In this document: positions 27,713 to 38,050 of the stretch, piece after piece
Layout: every line of letters begins with the position of its first letter
How positions within the stretch are numbered: the first letter of the stretch is position 1
Source of the DNA: Parazoarcus communis
Lineage (GTDB): Bacteria; Pseudomonadota; Gammaproteobacteria; Burkholderiales; Rhodocyclaceae
Direction of reading: 5' to 3'
DNA length: 64,000 nucleotides
Assembly (NCBI RefSeq): GCF_003111645.1
Contig: NZ_CP022187.1
Location: 2,294,001-2,358,000 of the forward strand
Program-made: the position numbers and the translations under genes
The notes under the pieces: model-generated
Told to the model about the DNA's origin: nothing
Databases searched by the model: none
What the model saw: only the letters and a program-made list of their open reading frames with translations

Positions 27713-27850
27713 TCAAGTAAGGTGTGCGACGCCTCCTGCAATCGCAATGCTGGCCGGGATCGAAACGAAGGCAAACGTCCCGACGACCAACAGCAGGCCC
27801 GTCGCAACGGCAACAAATTCGCGAAAGAATTCGGTCTCACTGAGCTTCAT
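27713..27850 (-). CDS. 45-aa single-pass membrane peptide downstream of nifA
   Basis: A short frame starting MKLSETEFFREF with AGGAG nine bases before its ATG. After about ten polar residues it has one long hydrophobic helix (VAVATGLLLVVGTFAFVSIPASIAIAG, written here only as the segment from about residue 13 to 40) and ends GVAHLT. It lies 185 bases downstream of nifA on the same strand. The good ribosome site, amphipathic start and clean membrane helix argue for a real gene. I do not recognise a family. It may be a small partner of a membrane complex such as Rnf, or unrelated. Confidence 0.6.
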   Translation of the reverse strand: MKLSETEFFREFVAVATGLLLVVGTFAFVSIPASIAIAGGVAHLT

Positions 27851-28035
27851 GTTCAGACACTCCTGATCTGTATGCAAAAAATGGGAGAACCACCCCACTG
27901 AACCCAGCGACGAATCTGGCCGAAGGGCATGAATGCATACTGACAGTCCCCCGCTGAACACTTCGTGAAGACAACATTCACGCACCGTTCAGCGAAACGT
28001 CACGGCATCGGACCGGGACGGACGACTATGCGCAC

Positions 28036-29576
<1,541 letters not shown>

Positions 29577-29580
<4 letters not shown>

Positions 29581-31136
29581 CTTTCGCCCTCCTCATCGGC
29601 CACGGGGATCTGCCCCAGGGCAGGAATGCTCACCAGAAGCCGGCAGCCGCCTGCATACGACGGATCGATCTCGAGCACACCGCGATGCCGGCTGACGATC
29701 TCCTGAGCCAGCGACAATCCAACCCCGCGCCCCGCTGCGCGCCCCTTCTTGGTCGAGAAGAAGGGCTCGAACACTTTCAGGCGCAATTCGTCGGGAATGC
29801 CCGGGCCGGTATCGGTCAGCGCCGCACGCACATACTTGCCATGCACCTCGGTGCTCAGGCTCAGGTTGCGTTCGGTCCAGCCGCGCACATTCATGGCTTC
29901 CACCGCATTCGTCACCAACTGCCGGAACAGGGTCCTCAGCGCGGTGGGATTGCCCTGGACCGAAGGCAGGACATGCGCTGGCAGCCAGTCGACCGTTACC
30001 CCTGCCGACAGGAAGGTCTCTGTCTCGAGCATCAGCACGTCACGCAGAACCTCATTGAGGTTAACCAGTCCGGTGGGGGCCTCGGGCTCGGGCGGCATCG
30101 CCGCCTGCAAGGTGGAGATGGCCTCTTCTCCCGCACGCTGCGCGTCCGCAAGGGCCTTGGCGAGCGCATCACCTCCTGCAGCCCCGCCAGCACGGCGACG
30201 CTGCAGACTCGCCGCTGCCGAGATCAGATTCACCGGCCCCTGCAACTGAAAGATCGCCCCCGACAATGCCTCACGCAGACTCTGGTTGAATTCGCCCTCG
30301 GACAGCATCGCGCGCATCGCTGCAATACGCAGCGCCTCCTGCTGACGCTTGGAGGCACTGATGTCGTGCATCACCAGCAGCATGTAGTCGGAGCAACCGT
30401 CGCCGTAGAACGCATCGGGGCTGGTATGACGCTCCTCGAACCACGACACCGAACACGAATACCAGCGCGGCTCTCCCGAATCCGAATCGAAGCACAGTTC
30501 GTGGTTGAGCAAGGCACGGCGGTGAGCCAGTGCATGCTTGAAACTCTCACCGAGACTTTGACGCAGTGCATCCATCACCGAATGCGCCGGCTCGGTCACC
30601 CGCATGTCGGAGACCACACGGCGGTAAGCGGGGTTGTCGAGGACGACCTTGCCCTCGACGTCGAGCAGCGCAACCGCGACTGGTGCCACCGAGATCACCG
30701 ACTCGATGAGCTGCTTGTGATTGCTCAGCTGCTGTGCCAGACGGTGCTCTTCGGTCGCGTCCCAGTGCATGCCGAGGTAACGGGTTTCCTCTCCCTTAAT
30801 CGCGGCGGAGCGCAACGGCGTGACCGTCAGCTCGGCCACATAGGGCGTTCCGTCGCGCCGGCGGTTGAGCAGGCGCCCGGTCCACGACTGGCCGCTTTTC
30901 AGGGCCTGCCACATCGTCTGGTAGACCGAGCGCGGTGTCGATTTGTAGGACAACAGCGACTGGCGCTGCCCAACCACCTCGGAGGCGGCGTACCCGGTGA
31001 TCGCCGAAAAGGCCGGGTTCACATACAGGATGTGCGCATTGACATCGGTGATCGAGATCGCAATCGCAGATTGCTCTACCGCATCGTGGAACACGGCATC
31101 GGAGAACACGGCATGCATCGAGTCAGGGGCCGACAT
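29577..31136 (-). CDS. nifL: Redox/nitrogen-status anti-activator NifL
   Basis: A 519-aa sensor. The first PAS domain (about 10-130) carries the FAD-PAS pattern of NifL: GYAASEVVGQ, TPRSVYQTMW, SWTGRLLNRRRDGTPY and ELTVTPLR. A second PAS follows, then a helical region and a GHKL ATPase domain (TDTGPGIPDELRLKVFEPFF, GRGVGLSLAQEIV). Where kinases have an H-box it reads AIFQLQGPVNLISAA, without a phosphoacceptor His, fitting a non-kinase that binds and inhibits NifA in response to O2 (FAD oxidation), ADP and GlnK. Promoted from the sigma-54 site at 31170-31185. Confidence 0.95.
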
Positions 31137-31169
31137 TGAAGTCTCTCAAGGGACAGTTTGCTCCTCACT

Positions 31170-31185
31170 AGCAATCATTGTGCCA
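31170..31185 (-). promoter_or_regulatory. Sigma-54 promoter of nifLA
   Basis: Minus-strand sequence TGGCACAATGATTGCT matches TGGCAC-N5-TTGCW completely; 33 bases before the nifL ATG. Expected start of transcription is near 31159. Confidence 0.9.
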
Positions 31186-31200
31186 AACCTAACAATTCGA

Positions 31201-31217
31201 TGCACTTGTCCGGTGCA
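31201..31217. promoter_or_regulatory. NtrC-type binding site
   Basis: TGCACTTGTCCGGTGCA is a 17-base dyad (TGCAC...GTGCA) matching the NtrC consensus TGCACC-N5-GGTGCA at all but one specified position. It is centred about 50 bases upstream of the predicted nifL start, nearer than most NtrC enhancers but compatible with nitrogen control. Confidence 0.7.
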
Positions 31218-31298
31218 TGACAGCCGGACACCTGTCCTGCCACGGAATCGACACTTTTCGGGCTGCCCCGGGGACCCAGCGGAACCCGCCACAGACCT

Positions 31299-31314
31299 TG
31301 TCGTGTTTACGACA
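31299..31314. promoter_or_regulatory. NifA upstream activator sequence (nifLA/rnf)
   Basis: TGT-CGTGTTTACG-ACA fits TGT-N10-ACA and sits in a longer dyad TTGTCGT-GTTT-ACGACAA. It is about 115 bases from the nifL -24 and about 95 bases from the rnf -24, suitable for both. Confidence 0.78.
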
Positions 31315-31407
31315 ATCCCTGCGCAACTGACGTACTCGAAACATGCCGGCGCACCTCCTGAAACATCACACCTCCATGAAATCAGTCACTTGCCGACAAT
31401 CCCACGG

Positions 31408-31423
31408 TGGCATGTCTCATGCA
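31408..31423 (+). promoter_or_regulatory. Sigma-54-like promoter of the rnf operon
   Basis: TGGCATGTCTCATGCA has GG and GC exactly ten bases apart, with two departures from consensus (T for C in TGGCAC, A for T in TTGC). It lies 41 bases before rnfA. Confidence 0.7.
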
Positions 31424-31463
31424 ACACACAGCATGAAAACCGCAATGACGGAGATCGTCGGCA

Positions 31464-32045
31464 ATGAGTGAATGGTTGATGCTGCTACTGGGCACGGCGC
31501 TGGTAAACAACGTCGTGCTGGTGAAATTCCTGGGCCTGTGTCCCTTCATGGGGGTCTCGCGCAAGATCGACAGCGCGCTTGGCATGGGAATGGCCACGAC
31601 CTTCGTGCTCACGCTCGCGAGTGCCGTGACCTGGGTGCTCGAGCATGCCTTGCTCGCACCCTTCGATCTGGCTTATCTGCGCATCCTGGGCTTCATCCTG
31701 GTCATCGCCGCAACCGTCCAGTTCGTCGAAATGGCGGTCAAGAAGAACGCGCCCGCCCTGTACAAGGTGCTCGGCATCTATCTTCCGCTCATCACGACCA
31801 ACTGCGCGGTGCTCGGCGTGGCGCTGCTCAATGTCCAGGAGGGCGCGGGCTTCGTTCGCAGCGTCGTCTACGGGCTGGGCTCAGCCGCAGGCTTCACCAT
31901 GGTTCTCGTACTGTTCGCCGGACTGCGCGAGCGCCTGGCGCTCGCACGGGTGCCGGCAGCCTTCGCCGGCGCACCAATTGGTTTTGTGACTGCCGGACTG
32001 CTGTCGCTCGCGTTCATGGGCTTTTCCGGCCTCACCAACCACTGA
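31464..32045 (+). CDS. rnfA: Electron transport complex subunit RnfA
   Basis: A 193-aa integral membrane protein with six hydrophobic helices and the RnfA/NqrE hallmarks [20 protein letters not shown] and [13 protein letters not shown], the latter carrying a Cys that with its pseudo-symmetric partner binds a [2Fe-2S] cluster in the membrane. RnfA and RnfE are paired subunits of the ion-driven ferredoxin:NAD oxidoreductase. Here Rnf most likely uses ion-motive force to push electrons from NADH to low-potential ferredoxin for nitrogenase. First gene of rnfABCDGEH. Confidence 0.96.
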   Translation: MSEWLMLLLGTALVNNVVLVKFLGLCPFMGVSRKIDSALGMGMATTFVLTLASAVTWVLEHALLAPFDLAYLRILGFILVIAATVQFVEMAVKKNAPALYKVLGIYLPLITTNCAVLGVALLNVQEGAGFVRSVVYGLGSAAGFTMVLVLFAGLRERLALARVPAAFAGAPIGFVTAGLLSLAFMGFSGLTNH

Positions 32046-32068
32046 CCGACACTCTCAAAGGAGCCGAC

Positions 32069-32596
32069 ATGTTGATCGCCGTAGTTAGCCTCTCCGTGAT
32101 GGGCGCTGTTTTCGGCCTCGGGCTGGGGCTTGCCGCACGCTTCTTCCATGTCGAGCGGGACGGCGTCGAAGCCGAAATCGAAGCCATGATGCCCGGCACC
32201 AACTGCGGTCAGTGCGGCTTTCCCGGTTGCGCAGGCGCCGCCGAGGCGCTCATTGCGGGAAACGCACCTGCCACCTGCTGCCCGCCCGGTGGCCTGCAAC
32301 TGGCCGAAGCGCTGGCCGCACGGCTCGGACTCGCACTCGACGCCGGCGCCGTCCAGATTCAGGTGCCACGCATCGCGGAAGTGCGCGAGGAAATCTGCAT
32401 CGGATGCACGAAATGCTTCAAGTCCTGCCCCACCGATGCGGTGCTGGGCGCCGTCAAGCAGATCCACTCGGTGATTCGCGAGGCCTGCACCGGCTGCGCG
32501 AAATGCGAAGAAGTCTGCCCCACCGGGGCCATCGACCTTGCTCCGGTGCCCGTCACACAGCAAACCTGGGTCTGGCCGAAACCGGTCAGCGCCTGA
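32069..32596 (+). CDS. rnfB: Electron transport complex Fe-S subunit RnfB
   Basis: A 175-aa protein with an N-terminal membrane helix (LSVMGAVFGLGLGLAARFF). A 4Fe-4S domain follows with NCGQCGFPGC and a downstream CC in PATCCPPGG, then two C-terminal 4Fe-4S motifs CIGCTKCFKSCP and CTGCAKCEEVCP. RnfB is the probable ferredoxin-interacting subunit. Start at 32069 has AAAGGAG. It follows rnfA by 23 bases and precedes rnfC by 10. Shorter than clostridial RnfB, which has more clusters, and like the proteobacterial form. Confidence 0.96.
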   Translation: MLIAVVSLSVMGAVFGLGLGLAARFFHVERDGVEAEIEAMMPGTNCGQCGFPGCAGAAEALIAGNAPATCCPPGGLQLAEALAARLGLALDAGAVQIQVPRIAEVREEICIGCTKCFKSCPTDAVLGAVKQIHSVIREACTGCAKCEEVCPTGAIDLAPVPVTQQTWVWPKPVSA

Positions 32597-32606
32597 GAGT
32601 GATGCC

Positions 32607-34151
32607 ATGAATACCCCTGCCTTATCCACCCCCTCCTTCCTGCGCCGCATGCTGCAGCGCTGGGGCGCCCACCCCGAAGGCCGCAAACATCCGGCCGCGG
32701 ATACCGAGATCACGGTGCTGCCTCTGCCTCCGCGGCTGATCCTGCCGCTTGCCCAGCATATCGGCGCGCCGGCACGCCCACTGGTGCAGGCAGGGCAGTA
32801 TGTGCTGCGCGGCGAACTCATTGCCGAAGCGCAGGGGGCGATCTCTGCGCCGATACATGCGCCAACATCCGGCACCGTGATCGGCATCGCCGAGGTACCG
32901 GTGCCGCACGCCTCCGGCCTTGCGGGTCCGGCCATCCTGCTTGATACCGACGGTCTTGACGAAGCCCTGCCACCGGATCACACCGACCCGTTCAGCCTCG
33001 AACCCGCGGAGATTGCGCGCAGGGTTGCGGCTGCCGGCGTGGTCGGCATGGGCGGTGCCACCTTCCCGGCGGCCGTCAAGCTCGCCCTCGGCCAGAAGAA
33101 CCCGATTCCCACGCTGATCCTGAACGGTGGCGAGTGCGAACCCTACCTTTCGTGCGACGATCGCCTGATGCGCGAGCGCGCCCCCGAGGTCATCGACGGC
33201 GCGCGCATCATCCTGCGGGCCATTGGCGGCGAACGCGCATTGATCGGCGTGGAGAACAACAAGCCTCAGGCGATCGCTGCCCTGCGTGCGGCGGCCGAGG
33301 GCGTCGCCGATGTGGAGGTCGTCGAGGTTCCGAGCCGCTATCCGATGGGCTCGGAGAAACAGCTCATTTCCTGGCTGACCGGGCGTGAAGTGCCTGCGGA
33401 AGGCCGTTCGGCAGATATCGGCGTCATGGTGCAGAACGTCGGCACCGCCGCCGCCATTCACCGTGCGATCCGCTTCGGCGAGCCGCTCACCCGGCGCATC
33501 GTCACCGTCTCCGGCGGCGCCATCCGCACACCGCGCAACCTTGAGGTGCGCATCGGCACGCCGCTCTCCACCCTGGTGGCATTCTGCGGCGGAACGACGG
33601 AACCGGTCGCGCGCTGGGTCATGGGCGGGCCGATGATGGGATTATCCATCCACTCGCTCGACATCCCGGTGATCAAGGGAAGCGGCGGACTGCTTGGACT
33701 GGTCGAACACGAACTCGCAGCCCTCCCGGAACCCGGCCCCTGCATTCGCTGTGCTTCCTGCGTGGGCGCCTGTCCGATCGGGCTGATGCCGCTGGAGATG
33801 GCCGCACTGATCAGGAGCGGCGACCTCAAGGCGTCGGTCGAGATCGGACTCAAGGATTGCATCAGCTGCGGTACCTGCTCCTTTGTCTGCCCTTCCCAGA
33901 TTCCGCTCGTCCAGTACTTCAACCATGCAAAGGGCGAACTCGCAGCCCAGGGCCGAAACCGCATGAAACAGGATGCCATCAAGGAGCTTGTCGAAGCGCG
34001 TGAAAGCCGCATGGAACGCGAAGCGCGCGAAAAGGCCGAGGCTGCGGAGCGACGCAAGGCCGAGCGCGCCCGCGCCAAGGCAGCTGCCGCCGAAGCCGCA
34101 GCGGCAAAGGCAAGCGCAGCCGCGAAAACAACCGAGGAGACCACGGCATGA
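32607..34151 (+). CDS. rnfC: Electron transport complex subunit RnfC
   Basis: A 514-aa peripheral subunit with an N-terminal RnfC/sandwich-hybrid domain, the Rossmann-like GGATFPAAVK and NGGECEPYLSCDDRLMRE region that binds FMN/NADH, a SLBB region, and two 4Fe-4S motifs CIRCASCVGACP and CISCGTCSFVCPSQIP. The last 50 residues are an Ala/Lys/Glu-rich, probably helical tail (AEAAERRKAERARAKA), a common but variable feature of proteobacterial RnfC. It is the NADH-oxidising entry point. Its stop overlaps rnfD (ATGA at 34148-34151). Confidence 0.95.
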   Translation: MNTPALSTPSFLRRMLQRWGAHPEGRKHPAADTEITVLPLPPRLILPLAQHIGAPARPLVQAGQYVLRGELIAEAQGAISAPIHAPTSGTVIGIAEVPVPHASGLAGPAILLDTDGLDEALPPDHTDPFSLEPAEIARRVAAAGVVGMGGATFPAAVKLALGQKNPIPTLILNGGECEPYLSCDDRLMRERAPEVIDGARIILRAIGGERALIGVENNKPQAIAALRAAAEGVADVEVVEVPSRYPMGSEKQLISWLTGREVPAEGRSADIGVMVQNVGTAAAIHRAIRFGEPLTRRIVTVSGGAIRTPRNLEVRIGTPLSTLVAFCGGTTEPVARWVMGGPMMGLSIHSLDIPVIKGSGGLLGLVEHELAALPEPGPCIRCASCVGACPIGLMPLEMAALIRSGDLKASVEIGLKDCISCGTCSFVCPSQIPLVQYFNHAKGELAAQGRNRMKQDAIKELVEARESRMEREAREKAEAAERRKAERARAKAAAAEAAAAKASAAAKTTEETTA

Positions 34152-35203
34152 ACCCGATTTCCTCACCTCACGCGCACGGAGCCCGCTCCGTTGGCCGTGT
34201 CATGCTGCTGGTGATGCTGGCACTGACCCCGGCAACGGTGGCCGGCTTCTGGCACTTTGGCTGGCCGGCGATCACGCTATGGTGTGTCACCATTCTTTCC
34301 GCCCTGATCTCCGAGGCCTTCTGTGCGCGTCTGGCGGAGCGGCCCGCAGGCCCCTTGCTCGCCGACGGCTCGGCAATGCTCACCGGCTGGCTGCTCGCCC
34401 TGTCCCTCCCCCCCTGGGCACCGTGGTGGATCGCTGCGGCGGGCGCGAGCTTCGCCGTCATCGTTGCCAAGCACGCCTTCGGCGGCCTGGGACAAAACCT
34501 CTTCAACCCGGCAATGGCCGCGCGGGTGATGTTGCTGATCTCGTTTCCGGTCGAGATGACGCAATGGGTTGCCCCCCACGCAGCAGGCTTGAGCGCCGGG
34601 CTTGACCCGATGACCGCACTGAGCGTGACCTTCGGTGGCAACGTGCCGGACGCCATGACGAGCGCATCACTGCTGGGCCACGTCAAGTCCGAGGCATCGC
34701 GCGGCATCGCCCTGTCGCAATCGCTGACCGGACACTGGGATCCGTTCAGCTTCGGCCTCGGCCAACGCGCCGGCAGTCTGGGGGAAACCAGCGCGCTGCT
34801 GCTCGCCGCTGGCGGCGTGTTCCTGATGCTGAAACGGGTGATCGGCGTGCAGATTCCGGCCGCCTTCATTCTGGGTGTGGTGCTGCCCGCAGCCTTTGCG
34901 CACCTCCTCGCTCCGGATCAGTATCTGCCGCCCCTGGCTCATCTGCTGACCGGTGGCGTCATGCTCGGCGCCTTCTTCATTGCGACCGACTATGTTAGCT
35001 CGCCAAGTACCCCGCTCGGACAGTGGATCTTCGGTCTGGGCTGCGGCTTGCTGACCTGGGTCATCCGCACATGGGGTGCTTATCCGGAAGGCGTGGCCTT
35101 CGCCGTACTGCTCATGAATTCGGCAGTGCCCCTGATCGATCGCGTAACGCGTCCCCGCATCTTTGGCCGCCGCCGCAACGGTCACTCGATGACCGCCCCG
35201 TGA
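34148..35203 (+). CDS. rnfD: Electron transport complex membrane subunit RnfD
   Basis: A 351-aa integral membrane protein with about nine to ten helices and RnfD features GGLGQNLFNPAMAARVMLLISFP, TDYVSSPSTPLGQWIFG and GVAFAVLLMNSAVPLID. The family usually binds FMN covalently at the Thr of an S-G-A-T motif. The aligned segment here reads DAMTSASLL (168-176), with S174 in place of that Thr. Whether flavin is still attached is unclear. The gene overlaps rnfC by four bases and its stop overlaps the probable GTG start of rnfG. Confidence 0.94.
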   Translation: MNPISSPHAHGARSVGRVMLLVMLALTPATVAGFWHFGWPAITLWCVTILSALISEAFCARLAERPAGPLLADGSAMLTGWLLALSLPPWAPWWIAAAGASFAVIVAKHAFGGLGQNLFNPAMAARVMLLISFPVEMTQWVAPHAAGLSAGLDPMTALSVTFGGNVPDAMTSASLLGHVKSEASRGIALSQSLTGHWDPFSFGLGQRAGSLGETSALLLAAGGVFLMLKRVIGVQIPAAFILGVVLPAAFAHLLAPDQYLPPLAHLLTGGVMLGAFFIATDYVSSPSTPLGQWIFGLGCGLLTWVIRTWGAYPEGVAFAVLLMNSAVPLIDRVTRPRIFGRRRNGHSMTAP

Positions 35204-35892
35204 ATCAACTTCAAGCGCCGAATCCAGCCATGCGCAAATCGCCATTGTCCTCTCCGCCCATCGAGGCCCTGTGGTACCAGGGCGCCTCGCTTGGCCTCGT
35301 CGCCCTGACTGCAAGCGCTGCACTCGCGTTCGCGCATCAGGCCACCGGACCTGCCATCGCCGAAGCCGCGGCGCGCGACACCGCCGCCTCGCTGGCTCAG
35401 GTTTTACCGCAGGGGTTTGCCGACAACGACCTGCTCAAGGACACCATCAGCCTGCCGATGGCTGGCACCCCGCCGCTGACCGTCTATCAGGCGCGCCGGG
35501 CAGCCGAGGTCCGCGGCGTGGTCTTCGCCGTGACCGCCAAGGGCTATGCCGGGCCGATCCGCATCATGATGGGCGTCGATCGCAGCGGTCGCCTGCTCGG
35601 CGTGCGCGTCACCCGCCACACAGAGACGCCCGGACTCGGCGACAAGATCGAGTTCGCCAAGAATCCGTGGATCGACAGCTTCGCCGGCAAGTCGCTTGAG
35701 TCCCCGCCGCCAGCACGCTGGGCGGTGAAGAAGGACGGTGGTGATTTCGACCAGTTCGCCGGCGCCACGATCACCCCGCGCGCAGTCGTCAATGCGGTCC
35801 GTGGCGGGCTCGAACTGTTTGCGCACAACCGCAGCGCCATGCTGGGCGAGGACGATCACCTGCTGACCCTGAAGAAGGAACCGACATCATGA
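35200..35892 (+). CDS. rnfG: Electron transport complex subunit RnfG
   Basis: A 230-aa protein with one N-terminal membrane helix (LGLVALTASAALAFA) and a periplasmic FMN-binding domain: RGVVFAVTAKGYAGPIRIMMGVD, TETPGLGDKI and the flavinylation motif FAGATITPRAVVNAV, whose Thr carries covalent FMN in homologues. I use the GTG at 35200, which overlaps the rnfD stop (GTGA) as at other junctions in this operon; an ATG at 35230 (MRKSPLSS) is a reasonable alternative and neither has a clear ribosome site. Confidence 0.92.
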   Translation: MNQLQAPNPAMRKSPLSSPPIEALWYQGASLGLVALTASAALAFAHQATGPAIAEAAARDTAASLAQVLPQGFADNDLLKDTISLPMAGTPPLTVYQARRAAEVRGVVFAVTAKGYAGPIRIMMGVDRSGRLLGVRVTRHTETPGLGDKIEFAKNPWIDSFAGKSLESPPPARWAVKKDGGDFDQFAGATITPRAVVNAVRGGLELFAHNRSAMLGEDDHLLTLKKEPTS

Positions 35893-36620
35893 GTCTGCAC
35901 TGCAAGGACACAGGATCCGAACCTGAAGCGGCCCCGAGGCTGCCATTCGGCAACATCATCCGCGACGGGGTGTGGCGGCAGAACGTCGTATTCACACAGA
36001 TGCTCGCGCTCTGCCCCCTGATGGCAGTCACCAGCACGGCCACGAACGGCCTCGGCATGGGGCTCGCCTCCACCGCCGTACTGGTGCTGTCGAACGCCAT
36101 CGTTGCAGCGATCCGCAACTTCGTCAGTCCCAGCGTACGTATCCCGACCTTCATCGTGCTGATCGCGACCCTGGTGACCCTTGTGGATATGAGCCTGAAC
36201 GCATGGCTGCACGATCTGCACAAGGTGCTGGGGCTCTTCATTGCCCTGATCGTGGTCAATTGCGCGATCCTTGGCCGTGCCGAGGCCTTCGCCTCCCGCC
36301 AGCCGGTGCTCTCCTCCATCGTCGACGGCATCGCCATGGGGCTGGGCTTCACGCTCGCACTGATCGTACTTGGCGCGACACGCGAAGTGCTCGGCAGCGG
36401 CACGCTGTTTGCCAGCGCCAGCCTGCTGCTGGGCGAGTCCTTCCGCTTCCTTGAGATCACGGTCATCCCGGACTACAAGGGCTTTCTGATGATGATCCTG
36501 CCGCCCGGCGGCTTCCTCGCACTCGGCTTCCTCATGGCATTGCAGCGTCATGTCGAGACACGACGGACACACCAAACCCCCGCACCCGAAGCCTTGCCGG
36601 CGGAAGGCGCCTCTCTCTGA
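35889..36620 (+). CDS. rnfE: Electron transport complex membrane subunit RnfE
   Basis: A 243-aa integral membrane protein, paralogue of RnfA, with FGNIIRDGVWRQNVVFTQMLALCPLMAVT and VVNCAILGRAEAFASRQP as landmarks; the two Cys match the membrane [2Fe-2S] ligands. Starts with a four-base overlap to rnfG (ATGA). It ends 12 bases before rnfH. Confidence 0.95.
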   Translation: MSLHCKDTGSEPEAAPRLPFGNIIRDGVWRQNVVFTQMLALCPLMAVTSTATNGLGMGLASTAVLVLSNAIVAAIRNFVSPSVRIPTFIVLIATLVTLVDMSLNAWLHDLHKVLGLFIALIVVNCAILGRAEAFASRQPVLSSIVDGIAMGLGFTLALIVLGATREVLGSGTLFASASLLLGESFRFLEITVIPDYKGFLMMILPPGGFLALGFLMALQRHVETRRTHQTPAPEALPAEGASL

Positions 36621-36632
36621 GCGAGCATCCGG

Positions 36633-36908
36633 ATGAGAATCGGCATAGCGTATTCCGATGGCGCCCAGCACTGCTGGCTGCGCATCGATGTGGCGGACGA
36701 GGCCACGGTAAAGGATGCGATCGAGCATTCGGGCGTGCTGGCCATGTATCCGCAGATCGACCTCACGCAACAGAAGGTCGGCATCTTCGGCAAGCTGGTC
36801 AAGCTCGACGCCCCTTTGCAGCCAGGCGACCGGGTCGAGATCTACCGTCCGATCACCTGCGATCCGACCCAGGTCCCGCGGCGGGGCGGCATGGAGGATG
36901 AGGACTGA
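36633..36908 (+). CDS. rnfH: RnfH family protein
   Basis: A 91-aa beta-grasp protein: RIGIAYSDGAQHCWLRIDV, DAIEHSGVL, VGIFGKLVKLDAPLQPGDRVEIYRPI and DPTQVPRR are the RnfH/UPF0125 signature. It is encoded at the end of rnf operons in nitrogen fixers and elsewhere next to the RatA toxin gene; there is no ratA here. In A. vinelandii RnfH is needed for normal nif function in some conditions, but its mechanism is not known. Confidence 0.9.
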   Translation: MRIGIAYSDGAQHCWLRIDVADEATVKDAIEHSGVLAMYPQIDLTQQKVGIFGKLVKLDAPLQPGDRVEIYRPITCDPTQVPRRGGMEDED

Positions 36909-36976
36909 GCATCTACATGCTGGCAGCAGCATCACACCTGGGACATACTGTCGTCATTGAATGACCCGGGGCGACC

Positions 36977-38014
36977 ATGCTCGTTGCCATTGTCGACGAC
37001 ACTCCGCTGAACCTGACCCTGATGGAGAAGCTTGTCGGCCGCGTGGGCGGCTGCCAGGCGGAGTGTTTTGCCGAACCGCTCGCCGCGCTCGACTGGTGCG
37101 AGCGCAATGAGCCCGACCTGATCATCGTCGACTACATGATGCCGGGCATCGACGGTATCGAGTTCATACGGCGTATCCGGGCCTTGCGTGACCATGATGA
37201 CCTGCCGATCCTGATGGTCACGGCCAATAATGAACGCCGCACCCGCTACGATGCGCTTGAGTTCGGCGCCAACGACTTCCTCAACAAGCCGATCGACCCG
37301 CACGAGTTCGAACCCCGGGTACGCAACATGCTCAAGTTGCGCGAGGCCCACCTGGCGACACGCGACCGCGCGGTGCGACTTGCCGAAGCGGTGCGCCAGG
37401 CGACGGCGGAGATTCACGCCCGTGAACGCGAAACCATTACCCGCCTGGCTCGTGCAGCGGAGTTCCGTGACCCTGAAACCGGTGCCCATATTCAGCGCAT
37501 GGCGCACTATTCAGCACTCGTCGCCCGACGCCTGGACATGGGCGAACAGTATGCGGATGAAATGCTGCAGGCTGCCCCCATGCACGATGTCGGCAAGCTC
37601 GGGATACCGGACTACATCCTGCTGAAAGCGGGCCGCCTCAGCGCGGAAGAAATGACGGTGATGAAGCGCCACCCGGCCATCGGCTACGACATTCTCAAGG
37701 ACTCGTCTTCGTCGGTCGTGCGGATGGGGGCGGTCATTGCGCTAAGCCATCACGAGAAATTCGATGGCACTGGCTACCCGGGCAAGCTGCGGGCCTCGGC
37801 GATCCCGCTCGAGGGTCGCATCGTTGCCGTTGCCGACGTTTTCGACGCGCTGACTTCGGAGCGCCCCTACAAGCGCGCCTGGACGCTGGACAAGGCCATC
37901 GCCTTCCTGCGTGAAGGCCGCGGCAAGCACTTCGACCCAACCTGCGTCGACGCCTTTCTGCGCGGCTGGAAGGATGTGCTCGAAATCCGGAAGCGCTTTC
38001 AGGACGAATGGTAG
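36977..38014 (+). CDS. Response regulator with HD-GYP phosphodiesterase domain
   Basis: A 345-aa two-domain protein. The receiver domain (1-120) has phosphoacceptor D52 in IIVDYMMPG and K104 in NKP. The HD-GYP domain (about 150-340) has H203-D204 in MHDVGKLGIPD and the HHEKFDGTGYPG signature at about 258-269. It should hydrolyse cyclic di-GMP when phosphorylated, lowering adhesion or exopolysaccharide production. No kinase gene is adjacent. It starts 68 bases after rnfH, probably as a separate unit. Confidence 0.9.
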   Translation: MLVAIVDDTPLNLTLMEKLVGRVGGCQAECFAEPLAALDWCERNEPDLIIVDYMMPGIDGIEFIRRIRALRDHDDLPILMVTANNERRTRYDALEFGANDFLNKPIDPHEFEPRVRNMLKLREAHLATRDRAVRLAEAVRQATAEIHARERETITRLARAAEFRDPETGAHIQRMAHYSALVARRLDMGEQYADEMLQAAPMHDVGKLGIPDYILLKAGRLSAEEMTVMKRHPAIGYDILKDSSSSVVRMGAVIALSHHEKFDGTGYPGKLRASAIPLEGRIVAVADVFDALTSERPYKRAWTLDKAIAFLREGRGKHFDPTCVDAFLRGWKDVLEIRKRFQDEW

Positions 38015-38050
38015 GCGGCTCACCGAGGCAGGCGCCGCCCACCCGCCAGG

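Larger units (their letters stand above)
31137..31463. other. nifL-rnfA divergent control region
   Basis: This 327-base gap contains no gene but is dense in regulatory sites: a minus-strand sigma-54 promoter (31170-31185), an NtrC-like dyad (31201-31217), a NifA site (31299-31314) and a plus-strand sigma-54-like promoter (31408-31423). The arrangement suggests that one NifA site serves both nifLA autoregulation and rnf activation. Confidence 0.75.
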
